This document shows, one piece after another, positions 13,500 through 26,017 of a stretch of DNA of 64,000 bases. The translations under genes were made by a program, and so were the position numbers. The DNA comes from Panorpa germanica (Eukaryota > Arthropoda > Insecta > Mecoptera > Panorpidae), in contig OY783213.1 of assembly GCA_963678705.1 (NCBI GenBank), forward strand, positions 15,194,451 through 15,258,450, given 5' to 3'. Within the stretch, counting starts at the first letter, position 1. Every line of letters starts with the position of its first letter. Under the pieces are notes generated by a model. The model had not been told where the DNA came from. It was given only the letters and a program-made list of their open reading frames with translations, and made no database searches.

Positions 13500-14325
13500 A
13501 CTATCAAAATAGAATTTTCAATTAACATTTTAGGTTCACCATTGTGTCAACAATGTTTTGTAAAAAAAGGCGCAGTTTACATGATTTACACGTTATAAAG
13601 GTTTTATTATTATAAACGCGTACACACACACACAGGTTTAAACTTGTTCATAAAACATGTAAGCATAATAAAATGAGTCAGAATTTACCTAAAAGGGTGT
13701 GTTGTTTGTGTTATTTGAATGGTGGTGCACAACAAAGAGTTAATGCAGATTGTTAAGTTGAGTGCACAATATGTGTGCTGTATGTTGTATGTTTGTGTGG
13801 ATAGTCATTATATTATACACGTTACGATGTTTCTGGTGCCTGCACAATGGCACAATGAACCAGTACTAGCAGCGGCGCTGATTCATTATATTCTGTACAC
13901 AGCGTTGTGCTACGCTGTGTTAACACCGTGGAAAACCAATGCGGTTTGCGAGTCGGTTTAAGAAATTCACTTGATTTAAGTAACACTTCACAATGTAATG
14001 TTTAAACAAATGTTTGATCTACACCACTATCTAATTTCCGTGCAATGACATTTAGATTGCCATTTTGTGGTTTTACTAGTACAGTAGTATATTTTAAGAA
14101 GTTATTGATTGCCTTCCGTGCCGAATTAAGATATTGGAGGCCCATGGTATAAGCGCTGGGCCGCATTAACCATGTACGTATAAAAATATATTTTTTCTAC
14201 CGCAACGTGATTTTATTTATAAATATATTGTTTTTTTTTACTATATTACGAAGGTTGAAAATTTGAAACAAATGAAAAAGAAATAGCGTACTTAACACAG
14301 AATTCGTATACATATAAAAAATAAC
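13500..14325. other. Non-coding stretch
   Basis: It contains a short (CA)n microsatellite at 13622-13634 and an 80-codon plus frame at 13719-13961 with a generic hydrophobic translation that I do not believe is a gene. Nothing else is recognised. Confidence 0.5.
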
Positions 14326-14475
14326 TGACGTATCACTACGGCATGTTACGTCATAAATATGGAATCATATTTTTAATTGCAATATCTTCATCAACATTTA
14401 GATATTTAATAAAATAAAAACGCCAATATTTATTAACATCTATTTCAATCAAGAATTAAAAATCGACCACTAAAA
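14326..14475 (-). mobile_element. Family A element, truncated inverted copy
   Basis: The reverse complement aligns with about 3607-3786 of the complete element: AGTGGTCGATTTTTAATTCT..., then the TTAATAAATATTGGCG, AAATATCTAAATGTTGA and GCAATTAAAAAT blocks, and finally an ACGTCA-containing segment. The terminal GGGCTTGTG end is missing or diverged, so the copy is degraded. Confidence 0.7.
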
Positions 14476-15741
14476 ACATTTCATTTCTAATTTAAACATT
14501 TTAGATTAGAATCTACTTTATCTTATTCTTATTAAAAACTGCCACATAGTATATGATCGTCGTCGGTGATAGGCCTAGATCTAGCATTGGAAATAGTTCG
14601 ACGTTAAATAAATTAAATTAGAAAAATTGTTGTTCAATGTCATTCTTGTTCATCCTTTCATTTTACACCTTAATTAATTATTATTTTATTTGTATTATTT
14701 AAAATTTTAGTAATATCAACAGTAATGTATTATCTCCAAGGTACTGGATCATCCAAGCCAGTAATTCTTTCCAACTCTGCAGTTCTGAGGCTACTATGAG
14801 ACCCATTATACTTCTCACCTTAATAAATGACCTCTACTATTCTTCTCTCACTCCAAATCAAATTGTACTGATGACGCAGGTTTAGAATTACATTCTCGCA
14901 CTATTATATACACAACATTTTATATTAGTAATTGGTTCTCACTCAGCACAGTTCAATATATTGATTATTTATGCATCTTGAACGATAATCATCGTCTTTA
15001 TCACCTAATTAAAAAAGCAATAAAGCTGATGACGTACAAACAAATGCATTAAACTTTATATGCATTTTATTAAACATAAATGCAATAAATAAACTACATT
15101 TACACAATGTCCGACAGTCGGATTAATATTTTGTCTATTTAACATTTATGTGTACTAGAGTTAAGTACATATGGTATATGAAAGCAATTTCCCTCACTAC
15201 TATAAGTTCATAAAGTACATGCTTAAGTTGGTAGGTAGTCAGGCGGGAGTCACACTCAGGACCTTGCAAATTAAATGGACTGAACAAATATGCGGGTATT
15301 TTATGTAGCTTCTGAGTAATTCTATGCAGACTGCATTAAGAACGAAACTGCATCATGAGCATGAGTCTCTGCAACGGGGGAAGTTGTGGAGGTTCCTTTA
15401 ATGACCCCTCCATATACCACAGCAGTTACACAGAAATTCCAAATATGTTCAGCATGTTAAAAAGTTATTATTTTAACACCGGAAAAAAAACTAATAATAT
15501 TCTGTGCACATCAAATAGCGTAGCATAAAATTTAAGTTTATTGTGTGAGCAAAACCTAAAAAATATAGTAAATTTGTTAGATATACAGGTAGAGGCATCC
15601 TATACATATTGGGTCTATATGGTCCTTTTACTGAATGAGATATCTGGGGTCGTTTTTGTTTCCCGATCACATTTTAGTGTTAGGATACACATACGATAGC
15701 CGGACAGATTGTCTGAAACCGAAACTAATTTGAAAACTGCA
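14476..15741. other. Non-coding stretch with possible retroelement traces
   Basis: 14735-14870 and 15240-15430 are somewhat GC-richer and have short protein-like frames on either strand. I recognise no domain. They may be decayed transposon pieces. Confidence 0.4.
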
Positions 15742-15795
15742 GCCTTATTCCTGACTTTCGCTCACTAATAATATTACGGAAACTCTTCTTCTTTA
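15742..15795 (+). mobile_element. Family I element, one end
   Basis: GCCTTATTCCTGACTTTCGC followed by TCACTAATAAT and CTCTTCTTCTT matches the left end of the element at 41666-41799, and its beginning is the reverse complement of that element's right end. No partner end is visible downstream. Confidence 0.5.
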
Positions 15796-16050
15796 CAAAA
15801 AAATCAGGTAAAATTTAGAGAGAGAAGAAGCACAGAGGAAGAGAGCCCCTGATCTAATCGTGTACTGTCCGCTAGTTGATATTACCGCATCGAATTTATA
15901 AATCAAACATGCAAGAGAATAGAAGCAACAAAACTTACACATGAGCTGGTTTCTAATAGGCTAAAGGTCGAATTGCTTTTTGAACCAAGTATAGTTGAAA
16001 TACGGGCAATTCTGATGTAAACAGTATTGTTTAAAATGCATAAGGTTGGT

Positions 16051-16390
16051 CTACAACTTGCGACGACTTTTTGAGTTGGGTGTATTGGGAGTTATTTCGC
16101 ATTAGTACACCGTATTATTAGATGAACGACGATTTTGCCCACTGTTATCGATTCGCTCCTAATGAAATAATAAACACAACCAATAGCATTGCAATGCTTA
16201 CGTAATTTTCGGATAGCATGCATCCAAGATTGTTCGGATACCTGCGACATGAAGTACACCCGTTTGTGGCTCTTTGATGTCGAGACGTATGAATTATATT
16301 ATGAAAACAGATACAGCAGATAAACATTGAAATAGAAACTTCCTCTCATGATAAAGTTTACTAATGCACCTGGTTGGACTGTGAGAGACT
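16051..16390. mobile_element. Family F inverted-repeat element
   Basis: The left part carries TGCGACGACTTTTTG, TGTATTGGGAGTTATTTCGC and ATTAGTACAC. The right part carries CTCTCATGATAAAGTTTACT, AATGCACC and TGTGAGAGAC. The GCATTAGTA blocks face each other as inverted repeats. The copies at 36032-36215 and 43520-43590 share these blocks. The centre (about 16120-16290) differs between copies. No coding sequence is visible, so it is a non-autonomous element of unknown superfamily. Confidence 0.6.
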
Positions 16391-17633
16391 TTAAGGCTAT
16401 TTCATATGCTAATTAACCAAACAACAAACTAATTACAACACTTAAAAAAACACACGGAAAAGGGAAGCTATAATAATTAAACCCATTATAAAAATATACT
16501 GTTATTTCTCTGTAAGTTTGAACGCTCCAATACAAAAAAAGTTCTCTATGAATTTCAAAATGTGCAAAACTAAAAAAAAAAACTTAATAGTGTTAAAAAA
16601 GGATAAGTAAAACGGAAAATATAGCTTTCACAATATTGTTACAATGTAAACAAAAACATTGAAAATAAAGAAGAAAAAATCTGTACAATATCCATAAAAT
16701 ATAAAATTAGAATACATGCAGCAGTTCCCGTGATACATATTAACACCTATAGGAGTATGGAAGCAGTTCATAAAAAATTCAGTGATAATAATACTGGTAT
16801 GTAATACACACGTGTCTACAATTTTAGTGATAACATTACATTATCATAAGTAATCGGTTAACCCAAATATAAACCCGTAAAGTTTTACGGAAATGTGTAA
16901 ATGTCAGTAACTTTTAAGGGTGTGGTTTGTTTGTGGGTCATTCATAATAAATGAAGGGATGGTTTGCCTACATTACCTTTTCTAGTGAAAGTAAATTAGA
17001 ATGTCTACCTTTATGGTCAATTTAAATAACAATTAGCTAACAGTTTTGTAGATTTATTAAGGTAATATATCGAAACTTTGCAAAGTAATCATGTAGGTTA
17101 ATTTACATAAGAACAGATATTTTTTTTTGGAATCTTGATAGTCAAAAAATTGAAATCGATCAACTAAATCTGTGAATAATGTAATAGCACACTAACAGTA
17201 AAGGTTATTATTCTTTAATGCTCCTACTACTCATCGCACAGACAAAAGTGTAATATGCCTGAAGACTATAAGCAGATATTTGAAAACAGAAAAAATCTAA
17301 CTTAATCAATGAATTTAATTTAATCTCTTAATTTTAAATAAACATACTCGTATTTACAGACAAATAATTTATGTATTACAAATGTTTATAAATGTATATA
17401 TTGTTTCTAGTGCTAATAACTATCCAGTTGATGCACTCAAATAAATAAAAACTGATCATAAGCTAACTTTCTCTATTAAGGGTAGTTTTTTCAATTTTCA
17501 GTTAGTCTGCCAACAATGGCATTACAATTCTTTAGCCTTGTCTGATCAAAGAAAAATAAAAATAGATTTTTTTAGAAACTAAGTTACATCATTGTCTTAA
17601 CAGATATACGCAGAAATCCAAGTAGGTTTTCAA
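16391..17633. other. AT-rich non-coding stretch
   Basis: I see no gene, repeat or structural signal that can be supported in this 1.2 kb. Confidence 0.55.
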
Positions 17634-17765
17634 AAGCGCGAGGCGCGAGATTCAAATACATATATAGTAACATTTTCTATATGGGCTATTGCGCGAGACC
17701 ACTAGAAGTTCGAGGCTCTGGGCGGTTGCCCTACTTGCGCTTGCCACCCTCTAAGGCCGCTACTG
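17634..17765 (-). mobile_element. hAT-like non-autonomous element end
   Basis: Read on the minus strand it begins CAGTAGCGGCCTTAGAGGGT and continues with a GGCAAG...GGGCAACCGCCC arrangement typical of hAT-type termini. This GC-rich patch contrasts sharply with its AT-rich surroundings. The opposite end and an 8-bp target duplication were not found. The superfamily is inferred from general resemblance only. Confidence 0.5.
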
Positions 17766-19609
17766 ATTAAGGTTCCGTTATTAATCTCTAATTTTTAAAT
17801 TTAAGAAGTTGTTAACGTGTAAAAACAAAAACAAAAACTAAACGTTAGACCTCTTTTTAGGGTGGTATATCCGTTTAACAATATTTAATAGTCCTATAAA
17901 ACATGTGCATATTTTAATTGCACAGGTAACATGTAAACGCGCCTTTACTACTGCAGTTGGCTGCGCTCTACTAGTCCACGAAAGCCTCATTGCCGCTGCA
18001 TGCAAACTAGAGTTATTCAGTAGTAGTGAGTATGACCTATATGCTAGTTCATTTATTTTACATGCTTCAACGAACATTTTGAGTGCATTTAAATATTATG
18101 AAGCATAAAATAAAATATGGTTTAGATAATTTATAAAATTAAGTCGTTTCGAATATGAGTATATCCAAAAGTACGCTTGATTTGTTTAAATTAATTGTGT
18201 TCTCATATTATTTAAGGCTTCATGATTATTAATTATATTTGATTGATTATAATTTATTCTTATATGGTGGTCCGTTTAATAAATATGCGGGTTACTATGA
18301 CGTGTTAATATTTATGATATTATTTCTAAAGTGCTGTTAATTTATATTTGACGAGAGATACAATTTCATTTAGGTATAATTAAACCCCAATTAGAAGACT
18401 AAATTTCTAAAATTAGGTACCCACTAAGTGCACCTAATGTCTACCAACTCACATAACAAACGAACATATATGGTTCAATTTCTATGAAGAAAAGTTTTCA
18501 ATATTAAGACATATAAAGGTACAATATTTTCCAATGTTACTTCCAACTAAACTTAGGATTAAAATGCCATTTAAAGGTAAACATCAATCACCAACAATAA
18601 GTTTAAAATTGAAATGTATTTTTTATTTACATAAGAAGCTGAAATGAATGACACAAAGCTTCGAGCAGCAAAAAAAAATCTGAAATCAATATACTTAAGC
18701 AAATGTATTTCTATTATATACCATACCATATACAAAATTCTCCTTTGTCAAGAAAAAGTATTTGAACTTTATAATATTTTGTAAGTTGATAATAAAACTT
18801 TCTGGTGATTTCCAACTGCACGAAATATGTCAATAAAATATACATGAGTATGGTATATGTGAAATAATATCTAAGGTTTCTAAAACATGGAACCAATCAT
18901 CTTAAGAGCGGCCCTGTACTTGCTGTACAAATTCTATACAGCACATACAATCCACGTAGTGGACGTCCTTGGTGTTTGAAGTGTATGAATCCAATTCGAA
19001 GCAACTCCAGAACAGAAGAACAGAGCAGACATTGAAAAGTAATCTCTTGCTTGCAAGCTTGCAGTACTGTGTAATCGCCCATGGAGCATGTCAGATCATA
19101 TGGGTAGAACAGAACAAGCCATGCATGCACCTCTAATTCAAACTATGTACAGCTACACGTATGTATGTATGTATGTCTGCCTGTGTTAAACTGGCCTTTG
19201 GATATCCATGTCTGAGGATAACGTAATACGATTACAGGTAATAAGATTGCAGCTACTGAAGAATTCTCAAACTTATGCAATACTATTCCATCATACTAAG
19301 ATGTAAGATATATGAAAGAAATATGAAGCACATTATGTGATATAAGTTTAGAAGAAATGTCATGTGATTCAATCTACACTATTATTGTTTTTTGTTTTAA
19401 TTAATGTTTCATTCCCACTCAGTGCTTTTATTTAATTTAAATTGTTTAGCATATGTACCATTTTTATTTAATTTATTTTTTAAATTCTCTTAGTTTTTTA
19501 GAACCTTACAAGGTCCAATGTTTTAAATTAAAAATATTAAATTAAGAAAAACTATATGGAGCTTGGGCCATATTACTCTGAGACCTTTTTAACATTCATT
19601 ATATAATCT
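17766..19609. other. Non-coding stretch
   Basis: 17930-18010 and 18900-19130 are GC-richer and give short reading frames on both strands. The second includes a PRSGRP peptide on the plus strand, a motif also found in Tc1/mariner transposase N-terminal regions, but the flanking residues do not support that assignment. No gene is called. Confidence 0.4.
19159..19176 (+). repeat. (GTAT)n microsatellite
   Basis: Four tandem copies of a GTAT unit lie in otherwise non-repetitive sequence. Confidence 0.8.
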
Positions 19610-19640
19610 TTCATTGAGTTACATGTTGCTTTGGATACAG
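19610..19640 (+). repeat. Left copy of 31-bp direct repeat
   Basis: The sequence starting TTCATTGAGTTACATGTTGC and ending TTTGGATACAG is repeated at 20061-20091 with one difference (G to T near the 3' end). The two copies bracket the family G element. Its last three bases overlap the element's CAG end. Confidence 0.9.
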
Positions 19641-20053
19641 GGTGGCCACAAAAAAATGATTTCAATTTCCCTGATAATTCCAGGTTTTCCAGTAAAGTTT
19701 CTCGTACTTTTTCTTAATATAGAAATTTTATTCGTATCACTTAAATATTTAAAGTTTTCTAGTATAAGCAAGAACAAATTAATTCTATATTTAATAGATA
19801 AAATAATTGAAGATTTTTAAAATGTTCATTAATAACTTGAATTTCAGCTAAAAGTTTAGCTTTTTTTGCGCCACATTTTTTTTCATTAGGTACACGTTTT
19901 CTTTTTAAATTTTCTGATTCATTTCATTTTAAATTTTAAATGAAATATAATATACTATATATGAAATAGTAGCCGCAATCAAATTCCCTGATATTTGTTG
20001 AAATTTCCTGAAATTCCAAGATTTCCCGGATTTCCAGGTTTGTGGCTACCCTG
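19638..20053. mobile_element. Family G inverted-repeat element
   Basis: The left end is CAGGGTGGCCACAAA. The right end, read inverted, is CAGGGTAGCCACAAA, 14 of 15 identical. The subterminal regions of both ends repeat TTCCCTGATA-like and CCAGG-like motifs. At 416 bp with no coding frame this is a MITE. Ends of the CAGGGTGGCC type are widespread in arthropod DNA transposons, but no 8-bp or TA target duplication is obvious; a 31-bp direct repeat lies just outside instead. Confidence 0.8.
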
Positions 20054-20060
20054 ATATTTG

Positions 20061-20091
20061 TTCATTGAGTTACATGTTGCTTTGTATACAG
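20061..20091 (+). repeat. Right copy of 31-bp direct repeat
   Basis: It is the partner of 19610-19640, differing at one position (TTTGTATACAG against TTTGGATACAG). It starts 7 bp after the right end of the family G element. Confidence 0.9.
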
Positions 20092-22517
20092 TTCTTATAT
20101 TTGTTAATAAATACTATTGTACCAGTATTATATCCGGTTTACAATTTGTAATTAATAAATCCTAATTATTCCTGACACTAAAAACAAACAAAAATTATAT
20201 AAGAACGAGACATTGTACACAAATCGAGTCAAAATTTCTTCGAAAATTGTTATCCTAACCCGATTTGTTCGTAACTAGAAGCCGAACTCATAATCCGAGG
20301 TATCACTGAGTTATTCATATAAGAAATGTTCTTAGACGAATTTGTTCCAATTGACCTGCTACAAGATTGACATCGATGTACCTAATACCCAGTATAATTA
20401 ACTCTCAATACAAAGGCAAAGCATTTAGCCAGTCCAGCGAACAGCAACTCGTACAGAGTCCAGCCAGGCAACAGCTGGAGCTGGAGCTGATGCTGATGCT
20501 GAAATGACCTCAGACAAATTCACGGAAGGCCTCCTTCAAACGCTAAATATAGACATAAACGGTCACCAATACATTCAAACAAAAAACACGTTTACATAGC
20601 GCAACAAAGTTCTCTGCTCTCTGTTCTCTGTTCTGTGTTGACGTTGACTCTAGTGCTCGTATGGACTCCAAGTAATTCGAAAGTAAAACATTTTGAACAC
20701 AAAGAGATTTCAATTGCAGACTTGGTCGCCGTTCGGTCAATATTTAATATCAATAACAGTTTATTATTACAATGAGAATCAATAGACCATTGTAATTGAA
20801 CATAACAATTAAAACTAAACAATGCAAAGCAAATGACTTATAAACTTTTAAAAATAAACTTATAAAAAGATTTATAAAACTAATTCAAATCAAATAGTAC
20901 AAACAAAACAAAACTTATTCTTTTTAAAGCTTGATGCCCTTTTTACATCTGCTAATCTTTATTATCTATTTTTCTTAAGATAGTTCTATAGTTAAACTAA
21001 TTTTGTATAAAATTTAATGAAATTAAAAGTGCAAAAATATTAATTTAATTACAAAATTTAAAATGTTTTGGCAGCTGTGAAGCGAGATATTAATAATTAA
21101 TAAATACATATTTATCATCCAGAATGATAGGCTTTGTTTTAAGTATCATTCCAAATCACTGTTTTAATCATACAAAGTCCAATGTTTCTATATTAGAAAT
21201 ACTAAATTAAAAATAAACTATAAGCTACGCCAAAATGCATTACGATTTATTTTTAAAAGACATTGAATGTCAGTTTGTCAAAAATAAAGAAGGAAAAACG
21301 ATTTCTGTTACTAATTGTTATTAAAAACAGCAATTTTAAGTATTCCACAATCAATTTTGTCCAACTGTCGAGCAGTCAAAATTTATGTTACTAACGACCA
21401 ACTAAAACCAATTAGCATAAATAAAGTCCAATTAAAACACGAATGTGACAAGGAATACCTACTCTGAAAACTGGATTAAAATATTAAATAAAAATGTAAA
21501 ATAAATATCAAAACAATGAATGAGAAGAAAGATTTAAAAAAAAACTAATATTTTGTAAAGAAATAAATTAGGAAAGCCTTAAATGTTTTTTCGATTGTTT
21601 GACCAATTAATAAAACGGTTTAAAAAGCTGCTTCACAACTAAAACAATATATGGTTTTATTTTATTTAATAAGTCTGTGATTTTAGCTAAGTTATATTTC
21701 GCATTTATTGAAATATCAAAATTGTGTGTATTTGCGAATTTATAATTTTGTATTAATATTGTCTTCGGGAATTCAATCCGAACTCACTCAGGACGATTTT
21801 GATGTTGTTTCGGCTAGTTTCAGATTGTATTGTATATTTTGGATATATCCATAGGCCAATAAGATCGTAAGTTGGATTTCTATCCTTATAGATTACATGA
21901 CAAGGAAGATCTACGAGGGCAATCCTCAAACGATTGCAGATGATTCATAAATAAAAAAATTAGTTGTTATTTCGTTGTTATTAATTAAAAATGACGTCAT
22001 ATTTTAATACGATTATTCTCGTCATAGAAAAAAATACGTTAACATTAAAAAGAAAATATAAAATATACTATTAAAAAATTAAATAATAATTCTCACAATT
22101 TGTCAGAATAAAACTATTAATGCCATATGAATAAAATATACGAGGAGTATATGACAACTGTCAAAAGCATAGAGTGCTTATTAAGTTTTTACGTTACGAA
22201 CATGTGTTACAAGGAGATGAGAAGATACAAGTAAAGGAAATGGTTGAAATTAAAATGATATTCAAAAGCAAAGTTTCATGTGCGTTTTATTGCTTTATGC
22301 ACTAGTTGAGTATTATAATATTGAGTATTATTATCACAGTATTATAAATTATCACTGACGCTGCTACAGAAGAAGTGTGTATGCGCCAAACGTCAGTGAT
22401 CGACAGCTGTTTATCGTGAAGCCTTCTCTTTCGAATGCAGTGCCTCTTGCTTCTGTAAACAAATCAGTATAGTCGTAGCCTTCGTTTGCATTGGAGTTAC
22501 TTTTTTGTCTCACAGAA
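20092..22517. other. Non-coding stretch with a GC-richer patch
   Basis: 20400-20700 is GC-richer and contains GAGCTG and GATGCT trinucleotide-like repeats and a CTCTGTT repeat run. Short frames are open on both strands, but there is no recognisable product. It could be an untranslated exon or promoter-proximal sequence. The rest is AT-rich and featureless. Near 22350-22400, TCACTGACG and CGTCAGTGA form a loose inverted pair just upstream of the mariner remnant. Confidence 0.4.
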
Positions 22518-22628
22518 AAAAGATTAAGTGTAAGAATAGAGCAACGAGTTGTTGTGAAATTTCACATGAAACTTGCAAAAACCGATACTGAAACTTATAA
22601 TTTATTGAAAGAAGTGTTCTTTACCTAG
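22518..22628 (+). pseudogene. mariner transposase remnant, N-terminal part
   Basis: A short frame reads KRLSVRIEQRVVVKFHMKLA and continues KTDTETYNLLKEVF before a stop at 22626-22628. The pattern EQR-VVVKF-KL-KT-TETYNLLKEV is the start of the N-terminal helix-turn-helix DNA-binding domain of mariner-family transposases, which bind the element's terminal repeats. Only about 35 of roughly 345 residues remain, with no initiator methionine in frame. The DDD catalytic domain is absent, so it cannot be active. The sequence after the stop is unrelated. Family identification is from recalled motif patterns. Confidence 0.8.
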
Positions 22629-23537
22629 TTGTAGAAAAATATTCGTAAAATACCTGCTAAACACAATATATTTTTTTTTCTAAAGCAGGTTGATGGAATT
22701 CGTTGCATGTCGCATCAGTGTAGACGTGTTGTACAACTTCTTACATCAAATGTTGGATGTCGCATGTTTAAGTCGCAGCAGTCTGTACGGTACATTACAT
22801 TTAAACACCTTCGTTCTACGAAATTTAGTTGCACTAACCAGATCAAGATTTTAAAATTAAGAGTTTTAATATATCTAGACGTATTAAAAATATTTCAGCT
22901 CTCTTGAACATCTTCAAGTGGAATCTGTTTATACAGCTATTACTAACGATTTCATTTGACAGACTAATGTCTATTCGATACGTTCGTAATTCATATTTCA
23001 TGATATAAATAGAACTCGCGACTGATTCAATTTCAATTGGCTAGACTGACATTTAAAACTAATAAACCTTGATGAGTAACAACGACTTACTCAGTGCTCG
23101 CTCCTATTTACAATCTTTAACAAATAATAACAGTCAGTCAGTATACCGAGTATTTATAACAGTTCATCTGTAGCTTATACAAATGTTTTTCTCTATATGT
23201 TTTCAATTAATAATACATAACTAAAAGTCAGATTTATTTCTGTAACTCATAACATATTTTTATGTAGTTTATTTATTTTATTAGAGCATAAATATTTATG
23301 CTTGTAATTATTGTTAAACGATTTTGACGAACTTGAGGGATTTCTTAAAAAAAAATCCTCTTGGAATCAGTGGCATGGTCCAGCTTAGATAGCATATGTG
23401 AATTAATTTAAAAACCCCGCAATTGGAGTCCCAAATAACTGCAGGTTGTGGCCATTGGATCACTCATGGAACAGCACAACGATGCATTTATTAAAATTAT
23501 TTTCTCTTTTCCTTCATTATTTCTCGTTTTGGTTGGG
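22629..23537. other. Non-coding stretch
   Basis: Two imperfect copies of a GTTGCATGTCGCAT-like motif lie at 22702-22715 and 22752-22765. A CCTGCTAAACACAA block near 22652 resembles the leading block of family D. No gene is visible. Confidence 0.45.
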
Positions 23538-23853
23538 ACAGTTCTATAAAACACGAACAAAAACTTCTTTTTCTGAACAGAAACACCAATGTTTACATCA
23601 AAGAGACAGTTCTTAAAACATTTTTGTCTTTTGTTGCTGTTTTAGTAAACAAAACACATATTCATCTTGCTTTGAACACGCAGTTTTATTTTTTGTGAAC
23701 ATTTGCGCTTGTCAGTTGTTGTTTATCATGTTTATAATTTTTATGGGACACACAGAAAAACAGTAAAAACGAAACCAGTCTGTTTTCGAAAAGCAGAACT
23801 GTTTTAAAATAAAACAAATCATGATTTTGATCTCTCTGGTGTGAAACCGGCAT
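23538..23853 (-). mobile_element. Family B element, near-complete copy
   Basis: The right end CTCTCTGGTGTGAAACCGGCAT is the inverse of the family terminal motif. The left part carries ACACGAACAAAAAC and the internal motif copy ATGTTTACATCAAAGAGACA (23589-23609). Between them lie the AAAACTG/CAGTTTT-type blocks shared with 9925-10278 and 32626-32831. The extreme left terminal motif is diverged (GGTTGGGACAG in place of CACCAGAGAGACAG). Its 85-codon minus frame is shared repeat sequence, not a gene. Confidence 0.8.
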
Positions 23854-25920
23854 AAGGGGCCATTTTGCGATGATAAAATTTAACAAATTTATGGTGATCA
23901 ACAAAAAAAAACAATTATTTGTTCTAAAAGGCAGCGTGTTCATATACGTAACACAATTAAATTATTCTTCATTATAAAATTATATAAATCCATAATAGTG
24001 ATAAGCAAGCATCGATAACAATATAAATTGCATGACCAAATAAATATTTATTAGAATTATTAACATTAACTTATGCATGTGACTGACTATAACTGTTTTT
24101 TGTTTTTATTTCATTAATATTCTGAAACAGTGCTAAAAATATTAAAATGAAATGTACTGCTATAATAATTATGTCAATGAATTGCTGCTGCGTAATTATA
24201 TTTTAAATTAATATGTTGGCCATGATGGCCCAGTTTCTATGCATGTGATATCAAATACATGTGATATTTAAAATGATCGCTACACTTACAAATAAACAAT
24301 GTAATATTGACAACATCGTATAGAATAGTAAAATCAAACAATATTAATAATGGTACTTACATAATCTCCCAAAACTGTGTGAAAGTCTTTTCTTTAGTTT
24401 CTGTACGCGGCTTAAGCCGCCTCCCTTCTTTTCACGCATTGTCACTCCTGAAAAACGAAAAAAAAAAGTTATTCTTCATAAATACAAACTATTACTAATT
24501 CAATAAATACAACAAGAGCTCGAACAAATTCTGCATCAATGACTAAACATGAATTTCAACATTCTTGTTGATAAAATTAATTAGTTTGTTCATTAAAGTG
24601 AGTTTAGTTTAATTAGTAAAGCTGAAAATATTAAACTTTCTTAAAACTTGAAGTGAGTGCAGATATTAAGAATGTTTCTAATGACTATGATTGTTAATGA
24701 TGTCATTTAATGATAACTGTTATTATTCACGCAAATATGTACATGCTAAAGTCATTAAATCTTAACAGAGAAATATATCAACCAGCTTATATTGAGAAAC
24801 ACGTACATGTCTTACAAATATTGCTTAAAATAATACATAATCAATACAAAAATCGGCAAAAAAAAAGAAGCATCTTTTCGTAATGTTTTTTTGATGACAA
24901 AATTAATATATAATTATTTCCATAATTACTACATGATAAAATAACATTTAAAGAATACTTAGTGAAATTTTCATAAATAAATGTCAAGAAATGAGGCATT
25001 GACAGGGAATCTCCGCAGACGTCTCAAAAAAAAAGTCTCATTGCGGATTGCTTGAAATCAAAAAACGAAAATGATTTCATTAGCTAATAAGTTTCTGCAG
25101 GTAACCCTGTCGAGATTTTTTTTTTTTAATTAATTTTTCAATTTTTTACAGCATTTAGAAGTCAAAATACCGATTGTGCATATATCGAATCGGTGCAGTA
25201 GATTTTGGGCTAGAGAGGACACCGACTCTGAGAAAGCTTAGTGTGAGAAAAACGCGTTTAAAAGCTTCAAAGAAAGACGAAACCAGACCAGTCTCAAAAC
25301 TCTATATCTCCGACAGTTTTACTCCAATAGACTTCTAATTTTCATACAATAAACTTAGTATCTATATCTATATTAATATAAATAAATCATTAATATATAA
25401 TCCTTAATATATAATCTTAATAAGTTTTGCGATTTGTAAATATTTTAATAATAAAATAAAGTTGTTCAGCTTGTTAATAACAAATGTTTAAACGATTGAT
25501 AAATTTATGTATTAAGTATAGAACACGTTTCATTTTCACCTGATTGAGTAATAATTCTTATTGTACAAATATGACATTTATTCAATGTTCAACACATTTA
25601 CAACAAAAGTAAGAATTAATTTATGACGGAGGAAATATTAGACAAGCTGTTGTCTGGCAAATGAAGGAAAAGCTAGTCAAATTATATCATAAATAGATTA
25701 TTTCAATAATATGGTAAATGTAATTTATAACATCGCTATTTGCATTTCAAATCAATATTGTGCAAACATTGCATGTATGTCAATAACGACTTCGAGCAAA
25801 TGCATGAATAAACATAGCACAAGTAAAATATTATATTTCAAGTAAATACAGAGAATATTATAAATAAAATAGTGAGAAGCATGTTTTCGAAAAACAATCT
25901 ATTCTCGATTAGCGTGTCTC
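23854..25920. other. AT-rich non-coding stretch
   Basis: No gene was identified. GCGGCTTAAGCCGC at 24417-24430 is a perfect 14-bp palindrome. 25000-25330 is a mixed patch with poly-A and poly-T runs and no recognised content. Confidence 0.5.
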
Positions 25921-26017
25921 TTAGGCTAAGGCTGCACTGCAATACTTTTAAATCAGCAGTGGATGTATATTTATATGATTTAATGTCTTACAAAATTTCA
26001 GTGCAGTCTTAGCCTAA
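25921..26017. mobile_element. Short element with 19-bp inverted repeats
   Basis: TTAGGCTAAGGCTGCACTG at 25921-25939 faces CAGTGCAGTCTTAGCCTAA at 25999-26017, 18 of 19 paired. The 59-bp interior is AT-rich. It looks like a very small MITE, or a transcribed hairpin. No target duplication could be fixed and no second copy was seen. Confidence 0.55.

Noticed and set aside
18897-19130. PRSGRP-containing frame suggesting a Tc1/mariner remnant
   Set aside because: The residues around PRSGRP do not follow the family pattern, unlike the clear match at 29921-30165.
20400-20740. Possible 5' exon or promoter with trinucleotide repeats
   Set aside because: There is no splice, initiation or coding signal strong enough on either strand; it is noted only as a composition patch.
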